Shown: piece after piece, positions 41,353 to 49,730 of the stretch
Layout of the letters: every line of letters begins with the position of its first letter
Numbering within the stretch: the stretch's first letter is position 1
Assembly: GCA_964629575.1 (NCBI GenBank)
Contig: CAZVUM010000013.1
Location: 1 to 64,000 of the forward strand
DNA from: JAYPWI01 sp964629575
Lineage (GTDB): Bacteria > Actinomycetota > Acidimicrobiia > Acidimicrobiales > Poriferisodalaceae
Reading direction: 5' to 3'
Length of the DNA: 64,000 bases
Notes under the pieces: model-generated
The model's input: the letters and a program-made list of their open reading frames with translations, nothing else
Databases searched by the model: none
Told to the model about the DNA's origin: nothing
Translations under genes and position numbers: made by a program

Positions 41353-42045
41353 CTACCCGGACAACCGCTCCGGCGGAATGAGGACGAACAGCCCGCTGGC
41401 CGCGATGAGAACCTCGCCGTCGGGGTCGGGGCCGTGGTCGTCTCCGCCGCGGACCGTCAGGTCGACGTGGAGTTTGCGCCCCTCGCGTGCAGACTCGTGC
41501 GCCTCGAACCACACGGGTGAGTCGACCGGAACACCGCCCTTGTAGTCGATCTCGAGCCGGGCGGTGTAGGCCGCCACGCCGAGCACCACCATCAGATAGC
41601 CCATGGCGTCGTCCACCATCGAGGCGATCGCGCCCCCGTGTGCCCGCTGCGGGGCGGACTCGAAGGCGGCCCCGAAGATCACCCGCGCACGAACTCCCTC
41701 GCCATGGCGGCGCATGTCGACGTCGCTGCCGAGCGGGTTTGCGGGGCCGCTGAGGGGGCGGTCGCTGAACGCGATCACTTCGGCGCCGTCAGGTGGTCGG
41801 GCATCGGTGTAGCGCCGTGCGAGGTAGTCGGTCGGGCGCGGGGACGGCTCGCGGTCGACCAAGCGATCCGCCAGCCGGTCGGCCGCGTCTTGGATCTCCG
41901 CCAACTCTGCGTGAGTCGCCCGGTGCCGTACGAGAGCGTTGCCGAGGCGTCGTAGCGAAGCAGCCGCCACCGAGCGGGCGTCGAAATCGGGGTCGGGGTA
42001 CACGAAGTGTCGAACGTCGTCTGCACCGCGGTCTGGCTCCGACAC
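41353..42045 (-). CDS. PaaI-type hotdog thioesterase-like protein
   Basis: A 230-residue protein. The first 95 residues are helical; the second half is a PaaI-like hotdog domain with SAPQRAHGGAIASMVDDAMGYLM (the His-Gly-Gly and Asp positions of the active site) and ARLEIDYKGGVPVDSPVWFEAHE. It probably hydrolyses acyl-CoA thioesters. The GTG start at 42045 has a TATTGT box 7 nt upstream. The TetR gene follows 100 bp downstream on the same strand. Confidence 0.8.
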   Translation of the reverse strand: MSEPDRGADDVRHFVYPDPDFDARSVAAASLRRLGNALVRHRATHAELAEIQDAADRLADRLVDREPSPRPTDYLARRYTDARPPDGAEVIAFSDRPLSGPANPLGSDVDMRRHGEGVRARVIFGAAFESAPQRAHGGAIASMVDDAMGYLMVVLGVAAYTARLEIDYKGGVPVDSPVWFEAHESAREGRKLHVDLTVRGGDDHGPDPDGEVLIAASGLFVLIPPERLSG

Positions 42046-42052
42046 GACGCGG

Positions 42053-42058
42053 ACAATA
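42053..42058 (-). promoter_or_regulatory. -10 hexamer TATTGT for the hotdog gene
   Basis: Seven nt before the GTG at 42045. An identical hexamer, mirrored onto the plus strand, occurs at 42111-42116 (GACAATAG at 42052-42059 pairs with CTATTGTC at 42110-42117). Confidence 0.55.
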
Positions 42059-42114
42059 GGACATCAGTCGGGAGGGGAGGGCTTGCGGCTCCCATGTGGC
42101 TGCATTCCGCTATT

Positions 42115-42129
42115 GTCGCCTTCGGCGAC
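42115..42129. repeat. Small hairpin GTCGCC-ttc-GGCGAC
   Basis: Perfect 6-bp stem with a 3-nt loop just after the plus-strand TATTGT, in the 184-bp divergent region. It would be in the early transcript of a promoter at 42111. Confidence 0.5.
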
Positions 42130-42216
42130 GGGCCGCTCGGGCCACGCCTCCGATCCGGTCGTCGCTGGCGCTCCTCCCTACTCGAGCGGCTCCTGTGACG
42201 AGCGGCGCTGGGTCGG

Positions 42217-42222
42217 TACCGT
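42217..42222 (+). promoter_or_regulatory. -10 hexamer TACCGT for the first LytM gene
   Basis: Seven nt before a GTG at 42230 that would otherwise be overlooked in favour of the ATG at 42278. Confidence 0.55.
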
Positions 42223-42229
42223 GCAGCTG

Positions 42230-43417
42230 GTGGGGCTCAGCACTTCAGACAGCGGCCTCGCGGTCGTCGGGAAACGGATGCGGCGCTGGATGGTTGCTTG
42301 TGCGTTCATCGGCGCGATGGTGAATGTCCAACCAGCCGCGGGTCAGCAGGAGCTGGACCAGCCCCAGCCCGACGCCGGCGACAGCGGCGAGGACATCCCC
42401 GTCGGCCAAGTTCCGCCTCTGGCTCCAGGACTGCTCCAGAGCGCGGCCCACGACGGTGAGCGCGCCGCAACGGAGATCCAACGCCGCATTGCCGAGCTGC
42501 ACGGAGCCCGTGTCGCCCTCGCGCGGGGCGAGAGCGCGGAGGCTCAGCGCGCCCTCGACGACGCAACCGACCGCCTCGTCGGACTGGCCGCATCGCTCCA
42601 AGATCAGGGCGCTCGTCTGGACACTCTTCAGTTCACACACAGGCAGCTGGTGGGCGACTACCTGCAAGCCCGCGATCGGCTCGCACGCCACGTCGCGGTC
42701 CTGTACACCGCCAACCCCGATGTCGCGATCGCCAACGACCTGCTCCGCTCGGGCGACCTCGAGGCGGCGATGGTCCGAGGCCTGTTGATCCGTTCGATCC
42801 TCGACTCTGGCCGACGTGAGCTTCTCGCCACCCATGTCGCAGCGAGCAGCTCGGACCCCGACATCGAGGGTCTGGCGCGCCAACACGCGGCCGCCCGCGA
42901 GGGGCTCGCTCCTCTCCTGGATTCCGAGGAGCTCGCCGCACACGTGGTCGCGCTTGCCGAGGACGATGTCGAAGCCGCGCTGTCACTCGCCGGCACCTGG
43001 ATCTTTCCCGTTGCAGGCGACCACGACTTCGTCGATTCGTTTCTCGCGCCGCGCATGGTCGGGACCCGCAGCGCACACCGCCACCAGGGCGCCGACATCT
43101 TCGCCGAAATGGGCACCCCAGTTGTCGCCGTCGAGCGCGGGCTGATCGGACGGGTCGGAGAGGTGAGCCTCGGCGGCCGGCGGGTGTGGCTCGTCGGTGA
43201 GTCGGGGACCAACTACTACTACGCCCACCTGTCGCGTTTCGCCGACGGGCTCGAGTCTGGCCAGTTCGTCGAGGCGGGGACGGTGCTCGGCTACGTCGGC
43301 GACAGCGGCAATGCGGTGGGAACTCCCCCGCACCTCCACTTCCAGGTGCATCCAGATGGGGGTCGGGCCGTCAATCCGCATGCCCTGCTGCTCGCCGGGG
43401 CCGTGATCAGCTCCTGA
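42230..43417 (+). CDS. Secreted M23 (LytM) peptidase-domain protein with coiled coil
   Basis: A 395-residue exported protein. A signal segment (WMVACAFIGAMVNVQPAAG, about residues 20-38) is followed by a helical coiled-coil region (75-250) and a C-terminal LytM domain. Zinc ligands are visible: His285 and Asp289 in HRHQGADIF, and the HLHF motif with His368 and His370. The domain should cleave peptidoglycan cross-bridges or, like EnvC, activate amidases; the coiled coil favours a division-linked role. The -10 box at 42217 makes GTG 42230 the start. Its end overlaps the convergent methyltransferase gene by 11 bp. Confidence 0.85.
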   Translation: MGLSTSDSGLAVVGKRMRRWMVACAFIGAMVNVQPAAGQQELDQPQPDAGDSGEDIPVGQVPPLAPGLLQSAAHDGERAATEIQRRIAELHGARVALARGESAEAQRALDDATDRLVGLAASLQDQGARLDTLQFTHRQLVGDYLQARDRLARHVAVLYTANPDVAIANDLLRSGDLEAAMVRGLLIRSILDSGRRELLATHVAASSSDPDIEGLARQHAAAREGLAPLLDSEELAAHVVALAEDDVEAALSLAGTWIFPVAGDHDFVDSFLAPRMVGTRSAHRHQGADIFAEMGTPVVAVERGLIGRVGEVSLGGRRVWLVGESGTNYYYAHLSRFADGLESGQFVEAGTVLGYVGDSGNAVGTPPHLHFQVHPDGGRAVNPHALLLAGAVISS

Positions 43418-44207
43418 CCCGAGCCAGGTAGGCGTGGGTGGTGTAGCCGAGGTCGTAGCGCCCGCCGTGTCGATCGATGATCTCGGCGATCGAGTCGATG
43501 AGCGTTTCGAGAACCCCCGGGTCGAGCATCCGGTGGTCCGACTGGGTGCGGAGGTTGGAGCAGTGGTCCTCGGTCGTCACCTCGCGCGACCATCCGATCT
43601 CGCGCAGCTCGACCTGCTCGAAGAGCCCGCTGTTGTCGAACTCGTCGCTGGGGGTCGCCGCGCTGACCGCGGACTTCGAACCGGGAAACTGCACCGCAGC
43701 CAGACCGCGCGCCAGATCGGGGGCGCACCTGAGGTAGACCTCGTCGATCTCCTCGGCGAACGGACGCTCCGCGACGTCCGGACGATTCCAGAACACACAG
43801 AGCCGTCCGGTGGGTGACAGGCAGGCCGCGACGTCGGCGAAACGGGTCGCCGGGTCGGCCCAGTGCCAGGCCTGCCCGCTCACCGCGAGGTCCCAGCGCC
43901 TCTCTCCCGGATCGAAGTCCTGGAGTGCGGCAACTTCGACGGTGAGGCGCCCGCTCGCCGCCGCTGAGCTCCTGGCCACCTCGCCCATCGCCTGATCTGG
44001 CTCGACCGCTGTCACGTGATGGCCTCGGCCGACGAACCATGTCGAGGACTTGCCCGTCCCCGCGCCGATGTCGAGGATCCGAGCTCCGGGAGCCAGTTCG
44101 GCGCGATCGACGATCCAGTCGAACAGCGACGACGGGTAGTCGGGTCGGTGACGGTGGTAGAGCTCGGCGACCTCGCCGAAGACCCGGGACTGCCTCCGCT
44201 CCGTCAC
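43407..44207 (-). CDS. Class I SAM-dependent methyltransferase
   Basis: A 266-residue methyltransferase. The N-terminal segment ELYHRHRPDYPSSLFDWI, the SAM-binding motif ILDIGAGTGKSS, the acidic motif II VTAVEPDQAM and GQAWHWADP place it with the methyltransferases related to UbiE and trans-aconitate enzymes. Substrate unknown. The GTG at 44207 shares GTGA with the stop of the ABC ATPase upstream, so I prefer it to the ATG at 44234. The pairing with an ABC ATPase and a TetR gene suggests a small resistance or export unit. Confidence 0.82.
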   Translation of the reverse strand: MTERRQSRVFGEVAELYHRHRPDYPSSLFDWIVDRAELAPGARILDIGAGTGKSSTWFVGRGHHVTAVEPDQAMGEVARSSAAASGRLTVEVAALQDFDPGERRWDLAVSGQAWHWADPATRFADVAACLSPTGRLCVFWNRPDVAERPFAEEIDEVYLRCAPDLARGLAAVQFPGSKSAVSAATPSDEFDNSGLFEQVELREIGWSREVTTEDHCSNLRTQSDHRMLDPGVLETLIDSIAEIIDRHGGRYDLGYTTHAYLARVRS

Positions 44208-45004
44208 GGTTGCGGCGCAGCCCAGCTGAGCCACCGCCCGTCGCGGAACTCCAGGCGTAGCGAGAGCCCGAAGCAGTCAGACAACGATTCTGGGGTGAGG
44301 ACCTCGTCGAGGGGCCCGGCGGCGAGCGGCTGACCGCGGCGCAGGAGAAGGCAATGGGTGAACGACGGAGGGATCTCGTCGGTGTGATGGGTGATGAGGA
44401 CCGTGGCGGGGGTGTCGGGATCCGAGGCGAGTGAGGCGAGGCTGGTGACGAGTTGCTCGCGACCGGCCAGGTCGAGCCCAGCCGTGGGTTCGTCGAGCAA
44501 GAGGAGCCCCGGGTCGCCCATCAGCGTGCGCGCGAGCTGGACTCGCTGCTGCTCGCCTGAGGACATGGTGGCGAACGTGCGGCCGGCGAGCGGGCCTGCG
44601 CCGACCCGTTCGAGACATGCCGTCGCGGCTGCTTCGTCGTCCGCGTCGTAGGTGTGCCACCAGGTTTCGAGCGCCGCGTGGCGCGCGGTCATCACGATCT
44701 CCTGGCCGGTGATGTCGGGTCGGAACTGGTCCCGCAGCGACGAGCTGGCCAGGCCGATCCGTTTGCGCAGCTCGCGGACGTCGGTCCGCCCCCAACGCTC
44801 GCCGAGCACCTCCACCGTGCCCGTCGTGGGGAATCGATAGAGGCTCAGGATCTTGACCAGGCTCGTCTTCCCGCTCCCGTTGGGTCCGAGCACGATCCAC
44901 CGTTCGTGGTCCTCCACGATGAGGTCGAGTGGACCGAGGACGGGGACCTCGTCGTAGACAACCGAGACGCCGTGAAGCTGAACGGCGCGGGAGTGGGCGC
45001 TCAC
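44204..45004 (-). CDS. ABC transporter ATP-binding protein without permease partner
   Basis: A 266-residue ABC ATPase. Walker A is GPNGSGKTS, the signature MSSGEQQRVQLARTL, Walker B LLLLDEPTAGLD and the H-loop LITHHTDEIPPS. The single domain and the tandem His of the H-loop resemble ModF/YlmA-type ATPases, which often lack a linked permease. It lies 19 bp after the TetR gene and overlaps the methyltransferase by 4 bp. GTG start at 45004. Whether it serves transport or another role cannot be told. Confidence 0.85.
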   Translation of the reverse strand: MSAHSRAVQLHGVSVVYDEVPVLGPLDLIVEDHERWIVLGPNGSGKTSLVKILSLYRFPTTGTVEVLGERWGRTDVRELRKRIGLASSSLRDQFRPDITGQEIVMTARHAALETWWHTYDADDEAAATACLERVGAGPLAGRTFATMSSGEQQRVQLARTLMGDPGLLLLDEPTAGLDLAGREQLVTSLASLASDPDTPATVLITHHTDEIPPSFTHCLLLRRGQPLAAGPLDEVLTPESLSDCFGLSLRLEFRDGRWLSWAAPQP

Positions 45005-45014
45005 CCGATCAGCT

Positions 45015-45026
45015 TGACAGTTGTCA
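45015..45026. promoter_or_regulatory. Small palindrome TGACA-GT-TGTCA between TetR and ABC genes
   Basis: Five-bp arms with a 2-bp centre. It overlaps the TetR stop codon and lies 11 bp upstream of the ABC start, and may be an operator for the neighbouring regulator. Confidence 0.3.
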
Positions 45027-45683
45027 GGCGACTTCCTCGAACTCGGCGGTCGTCAGCGGGTGCTCGAGGGCCCACCGGGTGGTGTCTTGGATGGCCTGGG
45101 CTGAGGCGCCGAACATGCGGAGAACGGTCCCGACGGCGTAGCGCAACAACAGCTCGTCGGCGACGGCTCCGTCTTCATCGGCGTATTGCCGCAGAAGCCC
45201 GCCCACCATGTCCCGGGCGCCGACGATGGCCAAGGAGCCGTCAGCGACATCGAAATCTCCGCTCGCGAGCCCGCTGCGGAGTGCGGGAACGAGCTGCGAC
45301 TCATGCAGGTCGTCGGTGGGCCATCGGCCCTGGGACCAGAACTCGGCTGCGAATCGCGCCCAACCCGGCTCGCGTACCGCGCGCCACACGCAGGTGGCCA
45401 CGACGGCGGCCACTCGTTCGACGTCGTCTCTCGCTCGATCTTGGAGCGCGCGGATCGCACCATGCATGCGCTGGTTGTCTCGCGTCAGGACCTCCTCGAC
45501 CAACTCCTCTTTGTTGGCGAAGTGGTTGTAGAAGGTCCCCAGAGCCACGTCGGCGAGCTCGGTCGTCGTCTGGATCGACAGGCCTGCGAGGCCGGCGGTC
45601 GAGATCTGCTGCTCACACGCCGCGAGCAGGTTCGCCCGCGTCAGCAACTTCCGTCGCTCGGTCCGTGTGATCGGATCTGCCAT
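45024..45683 (-). CDS. TetR-family transcriptional regulator
   Basis: A 219-residue regulator with an N-terminal HTH (LSIQTTTELADVALGTFYNHFANKEEL) and a helical ligand-binding domain. It is followed by the ABC ATPase and methyltransferase genes in the same direction (gap 19 bp, then a 4-bp overlap), so it likely controls them. Two minus-strand TACGGT boxes lie 31 bp apart at 45752-45757 and 45783-45788, giving leaders of 60-100 nt, unusual for this window. The helix-turn-helix is close in sequence to that of the TetR at 40599, especially ALGTFYN. Confidence 0.85.
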   Translation of the reverse strand: MADPITRTERRKLLTRANLLAACEQQISTAGLAGLSIQTTTELADVALGTFYNHFANKEELVEEVLTRDNQRMHGAIRALQDRARDDVERVAAVVATCVWRAVREPGWARFAAEFWSQGRWPTDDLHESQLVPALRSGLASGDFDVADGSLAIVGARDMVGGLLRQYADEDGAVADELLLRYAVGTVLRMFGASAQAIQDTTRWALEHPLTTAEFEEVA

Positions 45684-45819
45684 GGCTCATTCCGCCCGTT
45701 CGTTCCCCTCACGACCGATCGCTCGGCCACCCACCGAGGACGCCGAACCGGACCGTACCACCGGTTTTTGGATGTTGTGTGCACCGTAAGGAGCCGCTCG
45801 TGGGCCACAGGGCGTGGGA

Positions 45820-47742
45820 TCAGCGGTGCTCGCGCGCCTCGGTGTGCGACATCCACGTCGCGAACATCTCCGCGTACCGCCCTCCGGCCGCGACGAGCTC
45901 GTCGTGGGTGCCCAACTCCACGATCCCCGCGTCGTCGATCACCGCGATGCGGTCGGCTTTCATCGCGGTGGTGAGCCGGTGGGCGATCAGGATCGCGGTC
46001 CGGCCCTCCAGCAAACCGTCGAGAGCTCGCTCGATGTGCGCCTCGCTGCGAAGGTCCAGGCTCGACGTCGCTTCGTCGAGCACGATCACCCGCGGGCGAG
46101 CCAGGAATGCCCTGGCGAGCGCCAGGAGTTGTCGCTCGCCCGCCGAGAGGCTGACGCCCCGCTCGTGGACCAGAGTGTTTGCACCTTCAGGAAGCTGGTC
46201 CACGATCTCGCTGAGACCGACCTGGTGGAGAGCCGACGCGATGGTCTCGTCATCGGTGTCCGGTGAGGCGAACGCCACGTTGTCGCGAATCGAGCCGTGG
46301 AAGAGAAACGGCTCCTGGGGCACCACGCCCAGCTGACGGCGGAGCGAGTCCTGGGTGACGCCGCGCAGGTCGTGACCGTCGATACGGACGGCCCCCGCCG
46401 TCGGATCGTGGAATCGGGTGATCAGCTTGGCGATGGTGCTCTTGCCCGCGCCGGTCGGGCCCACGAGGGCGAAGGTTTCTCCAGGTTCGATCTGCACGTC
46501 GATTCCGGCGAGGACCTCGGTCTGGCCGTCGTAACTGAACCGGACTCCATCGAGCTCGACCCGCCCGTCGATCGGCGGGAGCTCGATGGCGTCGGGTGCG
46601 TCGCGCACCGAGGGGTCCGTCGCGAGGATCTGAGCCATCTTCCGAAGTGCCGACTGCCCCTGTTGATAGGTGTTGTAGAGCTGCACCAGCTGCTGGATCG
46701 GCGCGAAGAACGTGGTGACGAACAGCACGAAGGCGGTGAGCTCGCCGATCGTGAGGCGATCGTCGAGCACCATCCATCCACCGATGAGCAGGATGAAACC
46801 CTGCGCGGCGATGCCGACGCCCTCGACGGCGGGGCCATAGATCGCCCCGGCTCGCGCCGTGTAAAGGTTGGCGTCGAGGTAGTCGCCGACGATCCGGCGA
46901 TGTTGGCGGGCGTTGATCAGACGGCGGTTCATCGCAGCGATGACCCGGACGCCTGCGAGGTTCTCCGACAGATCTGCGAGGACGTCCGCGATGCGGTCCC
47001 TGACCGTCGCGTAGCCGGCCTCGCTCACCGTGCGGAACCACAGTGTCAACACGATCAGTGGCGGAAGGATCATCGCCAGGAGGATCATCGCGAGCGTCGG
47101 GCTGTAGCCGAAGAGAACGATCGTGACGACAGTGACCGTCAGGGCCTGGATCACCAGGTTGACGAAGCCCTCGTTGACCAGCAACGTGAGCGCCTCCACG
47201 TCGGAGGTCATCCGGCTGAGGAGCACGCCGCTCTTCTCGGAGGTGTACCAGTCGAGGCCCTGCCGCTCGAAGTGGGTGAACAGTCGGATGCGGGTGTCGA
47301 ACATCAGGCTCTCGCCCAGCCAACCGTTCCACCTCTGCCGCACGAAGCTCAGAACGATGTTCGCGGCGACGACACCGAGATACACGAGCACCACAGTGGT
47401 GAGCACGTCCTTGTCCCGTGCCGCCACACCATCGTCGATCCCGCGCTGGGTGAGAATCGGGCCGGCCAGCGTGCTGACCGTCTCGAGGATGAGCAGCAGC
47501 AAGCCGAACAGCGCCGCCCACTTCCGGGGCCCGAAGAGGCGTCCGAGCCCGAAGCGGGGACGCGGGCCAACGACCGGGTCGTAGGGAACATGTGGCGGCG
47601 AGTGCTCGGGTTCCTTGTCGAGGATCCGGTTGGCGCCCTCTTGGAGTTCGCTCGGCACCCCGGCGAAGGGCAGTCCTGCCGCGGCGCTCGACTGGGTGGC
47701 GGATGGTCCGCCGAAGACACCGCCACCGCCCATCATCACCAT
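45820..47742 (-). CDS. ABC exporter half-transporter (partner with non-canonical signature motif)
   Basis: A 640-residue type IV ABC exporter half: a Gly-rich N-terminus, six membrane helices (about 80-370) and an ATPase domain. Walker A is GPTGAGKST, Walker B VIVLDEATSSLD with the catalytic Glu, and the signature is LSAGERQ rather than LSGGQ. It overlaps the upstream half-transporter gene by 7 bp. Together they should form a heterodimeric multidrug or lipid exporter with one canonical and one degenerate ATP site. Substrate unknown. Confidence 0.9.
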   Translation of the reverse strand: MVMMGGGGVFGGPSATQSSAAAGLPFAGVPSELQEGANRILDKEPEHSPPHVPYDPVVGPRPRFGLGRLFGPRKWAALFGLLLLILETVSTLAGPILTQRGIDDGVAARDKDVLTTVVLVYLGVVAANIVLSFVRQRWNGWLGESLMFDTRIRLFTHFERQGLDWYTSEKSGVLLSRMTSDVEALTLLVNEGFVNLVIQALTVTVVTIVLFGYSPTLAMILLAMILPPLIVLTLWFRTVSEAGYATVRDRIADVLADLSENLAGVRVIAAMNRRLINARQHRRIVGDYLDANLYTARAGAIYGPAVEGVGIAAQGFILLIGGWMVLDDRLTIGELTAFVLFVTTFFAPIQQLVQLYNTYQQGQSALRKMAQILATDPSVRDAPDAIELPPIDGRVELDGVRFSYDGQTEVLAGIDVQIEPGETFALVGPTGAGKSTIAKLITRFHDPTAGAVRIDGHDLRGVTQDSLRRQLGVVPQEPFLFHGSIRDNVAFASPDTDDETIASALHQVGLSEIVDQLPEGANTLVHERGVSLSAGERQLLALARAFLARPRVIVLDEATSSLDLRSEAHIERALDGLLEGRTAILIAHRLTTAMKADRIAVIDDAGIVELGTHDELVAAGGRYAEMFATWMSHTEAREHR

Positions 47743-49694
47743 GGCGAACCGCCACGTTCTCCTGCGGCGAGCTCGCCATCCTCCTCGTCGGCTGTGGCGA
47801 GTACCTCCACATAGCGAGGCTCGTTGCGAAGCAGCGACTGATGGGTGCCGTCTGCGACGATGCGGCCGTCCTCGATCAGCACCACTCGCTCGGCGAGACC
47901 GATCGTGGAGAGCCGATGGGCGATGACGATCGTCGTGCGGCCCTCGAGCAGTCGGGTGAGAGCGCCGTGAATTCGTTCCTCGACGCCGACGTCGATCGCA
48001 CTCGTCGCGTCGTCGAGGACGACGATCGCGGGATCGGCGAGGAAGGCTCTGGCGATCGCGATTCGCTGCCTCTGGCCACCAGACAGGTCGTAGCCCCGTT
48101 CGCCGACCACCGTGTCGTAGCCCCGCTCGAGGTCGGTGATGAACCCGTGAGCCTGCGCCGCCTGTGCCGCCGCCACGACCTCGTCGCGGGTGGCCCCTGG
48201 CCGCCCGTATGCGATGTTCTCGTGGACCGTGGTCGAGAAGAGGAAGGGTTCGTCGGGCACCAGCGCGATCGCCTGGCGCAGCGATGTAGCGGTGAGGTCG
48301 CGTACGTCGTGGCCGTCGATCTCAACGTGGCCTGATCCGGTGTCGTAGAACCGCATGAGCAGACGGGCGATGCTGGACTTTCCCGATCCCGTGCGTCCCA
48401 CGATCGCCAGGGTCTGGCCGGCGGGGATCTCCAGGTCGAAGCCGTTCAGGACCTGGGGTGCGTTGTCGGCTCCGGCCGCACCACCGATGGTCTCGGTGCC
48501 GTAGGCGAACGACACGTGGTCGAACACCACTGCACCCCGCGCGTCGACGAGGTCGATCGCTCCCGGTCGGTCGTGAACCGACGGCGGTTCGTCGAGGATC
48601 TCGAAGATGCGATCGGCTGAGGCCTTGGCCCGCTGGCCGAGGATGAGCAGCATCCCGATGAACCGAAACGGGGCCTGGAGCAGCACGATGTAGAGGTTGA
48701 ACGCCACGAGATCGCCGACCGTGAGGTCGCCGTCGATCACCGCTCGACCGCCGACGAGCAACACGAGAGCCAGGGCGAAGCGGGGAAGGTTCTCGATGAA
48801 CGGCGTGTGGCTCGCTCGAGTCTTGTGCTGTTGCAGGTTGGCCCACCGAAGACGCGTGGCTGCGGCGGCCAGCTTGTCGATCTGGCGTTGTTCGGCGGCG
48901 AACGCCTTGACCACCCGGACACCGCTGACCGACTCGTCGACCACCGTGGCGACCTCGGCGTTGCGGCTCTGGACGATCCACGACAGCGGAAACATGATGT
49001 TGCGGAGTCGCTGCCCGATGACGAAGACGCCGGGAAGGGCGACCATGGCGATCAAGGTCAACGGGAGGCTGATGCGCGCCATCAGCACGATCGCGATCGC
49101 GAAGCTGAAGAACTGCACCGTCATGATCGGGGCGAAGGCCAGGAACATCTGCACCGAGCGGATGTCGGAATTGGCGCGGCTGATGATCTGGCCCGATTGG
49201 ACGCGGTCGTAGAAGGCGAAACTCAACCGGCCCAGATGCTCGAAGAGAAGCGTCCGGAGCTGGTACTCGACTCGAAACGCCATGCCGTACAACCCGTACC
49301 GGTACCAATAGGTGAAGACGGCTCGGGCGACACCGAGGCTGACGATCGCGGCGACGAATGGCCACAGGGCGCGGGTCCGGCTGTCGAGGGCGTGGTCGAT
49401 CGTGAGCCCCGTGACGCGCGGGACGAGAATCTGGCTGACCATCGCCACCACCGCGGCCGCGGTGCTCCACAGGATGCGGGCTCGGTGTTGGGCCAGCAGC
49501 GGTGAGAGCCGTCTGAGCCAGCCGAGCTCGGAATCTGAGCGGATCCCGACGGCCGGTTGTTCGTCTCGGGCTTCTCGGGCTTCTCGGGCCGCTCGGGCCC
49601 GCCGGTCTGCTCGGGCCCGCCGATTCCGCCGGTCTTGTCGAGCTTTTCTGCCCTCCCCGGCGATCGATTCGTGATCACCGGCGCCGGACGACAT
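47736..49694 (-). CDS. ABC exporter half-transporter (partner with degenerate Walker B)
   Basis: A 652-residue half-transporter. A basic N-terminal extension rich in Arg and Ala (residues 15-45, encoded by a 9-bp repeat) precedes six membrane helices and the ATPase domain. Walker A is GRTGSGKSS and the signature the canonical LSGGQRQR, but the Walker B reads VVLDDATSAID, Asp replacing the catalytic Glu. This is the mirror of its partner at 45820. Start ATG 49694 with a -10 box 7 nt upstream; the longer open frame upstream is a shadow of the divergent CorC gene. Confidence 0.9.
   Translation of the reverse strand: MSSGAGDHESIAGEGRKARQDRRNRRARADRRARAAREAREARDEQPAVGIRSDSELGWLRRLSPLLAQHRARILWSTAAAVVAMVSQILVPRVTGLTIDHALDSRTRALWPFVAAIVSLGVARAVFTYWYRYGLYGMAFRVEYQLRTLLFEHLGRLSFAFYDRVQSGQIISRANSDIRSVQMFLAFAPIMTVQFFSFAIAIVLMARISLPLTLIAMVALPGVFVIGQRLRNIMFPLSWIVQSRNAEVATVVDESVSGVRVVKAFAAEQRQIDKLAAAATRLRWANLQQHKTRASHTPFIENLPRFALALVLLVGGRAVIDGDLTVGDLVAFNLYIVLLQAPFRFIGMLLILGQRAKASADRIFEILDEPPSVHDRPGAIDLVDARGAVVFDHVSFAYGTETIGGAAGADNAPQVLNGFDLEIPAGQTLAIVGRTGSGKSSIARLLMRFYDTGSGHVEIDGHDVRDLTATSLRQAIALVPDEPFLFSTTVHENIAYGRPGATRDEVVAAAQAAQAHGFITDLERGYDTVVGERGYDLSGGQRQRIAIARAFLADPAIVVLDDATSAIDVGVEERIHGALTRLLEGRTTIVIAHRLSTIGLAERVVLIEDGRIVADGTHQSLLRNEPRYVEVLATADEEDGELAAGERGGSPW
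49565..49618. repeat. 9-bp-period repeat in the N-terminal extension of the ABC exporter
   Basis: CTCGGG recurs at 49565, 49574, 49583, 49592 and 49610, all in one 9-bp register. On the minus strand it codes for an Arg/Ala/Glu-rich stretch at the cytoplasmic N-terminus of the transporter. Confidence 0.7.
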
Positions 49695-49701
49695 CCGGGC
49701 A

Positions 49702-49707
49702 AGGCTA
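49702..49707 (-). promoter_or_regulatory. -10 hexamer TAGCCT for the ABC exporter operon
   Basis: Seven nt before the ATG at 49694. Its first two bases (TA at 49706-49707) are also the first two bases of the divergent plus-strand -10. Confidence 0.55.
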
Positions 49708-49711
49708 CCGT
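49706..49711 (+). promoter_or_regulatory. -10 hexamer TACCGT for the CorC/HlyC gene
   Basis: Overlaps the minus-strand box by 2 bp. The GTG at 49731 is 19 nt downstream, so a leader of roughly 12 nt is expected. Confidence 0.45.
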
Positions 49712-49730
49712 TGCAGCTGTTTCGTCGGAG

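Noticed and set aside
43407..45683. TetR-ABC-methyltransferase set as a ribosome-protecting antibiotic resistance locus
   Set aside because: The ATPase has one ABC domain, not the two of ABC-F proteins, and the methyltransferase is not of the Erm type, so resistance cannot be claimed.
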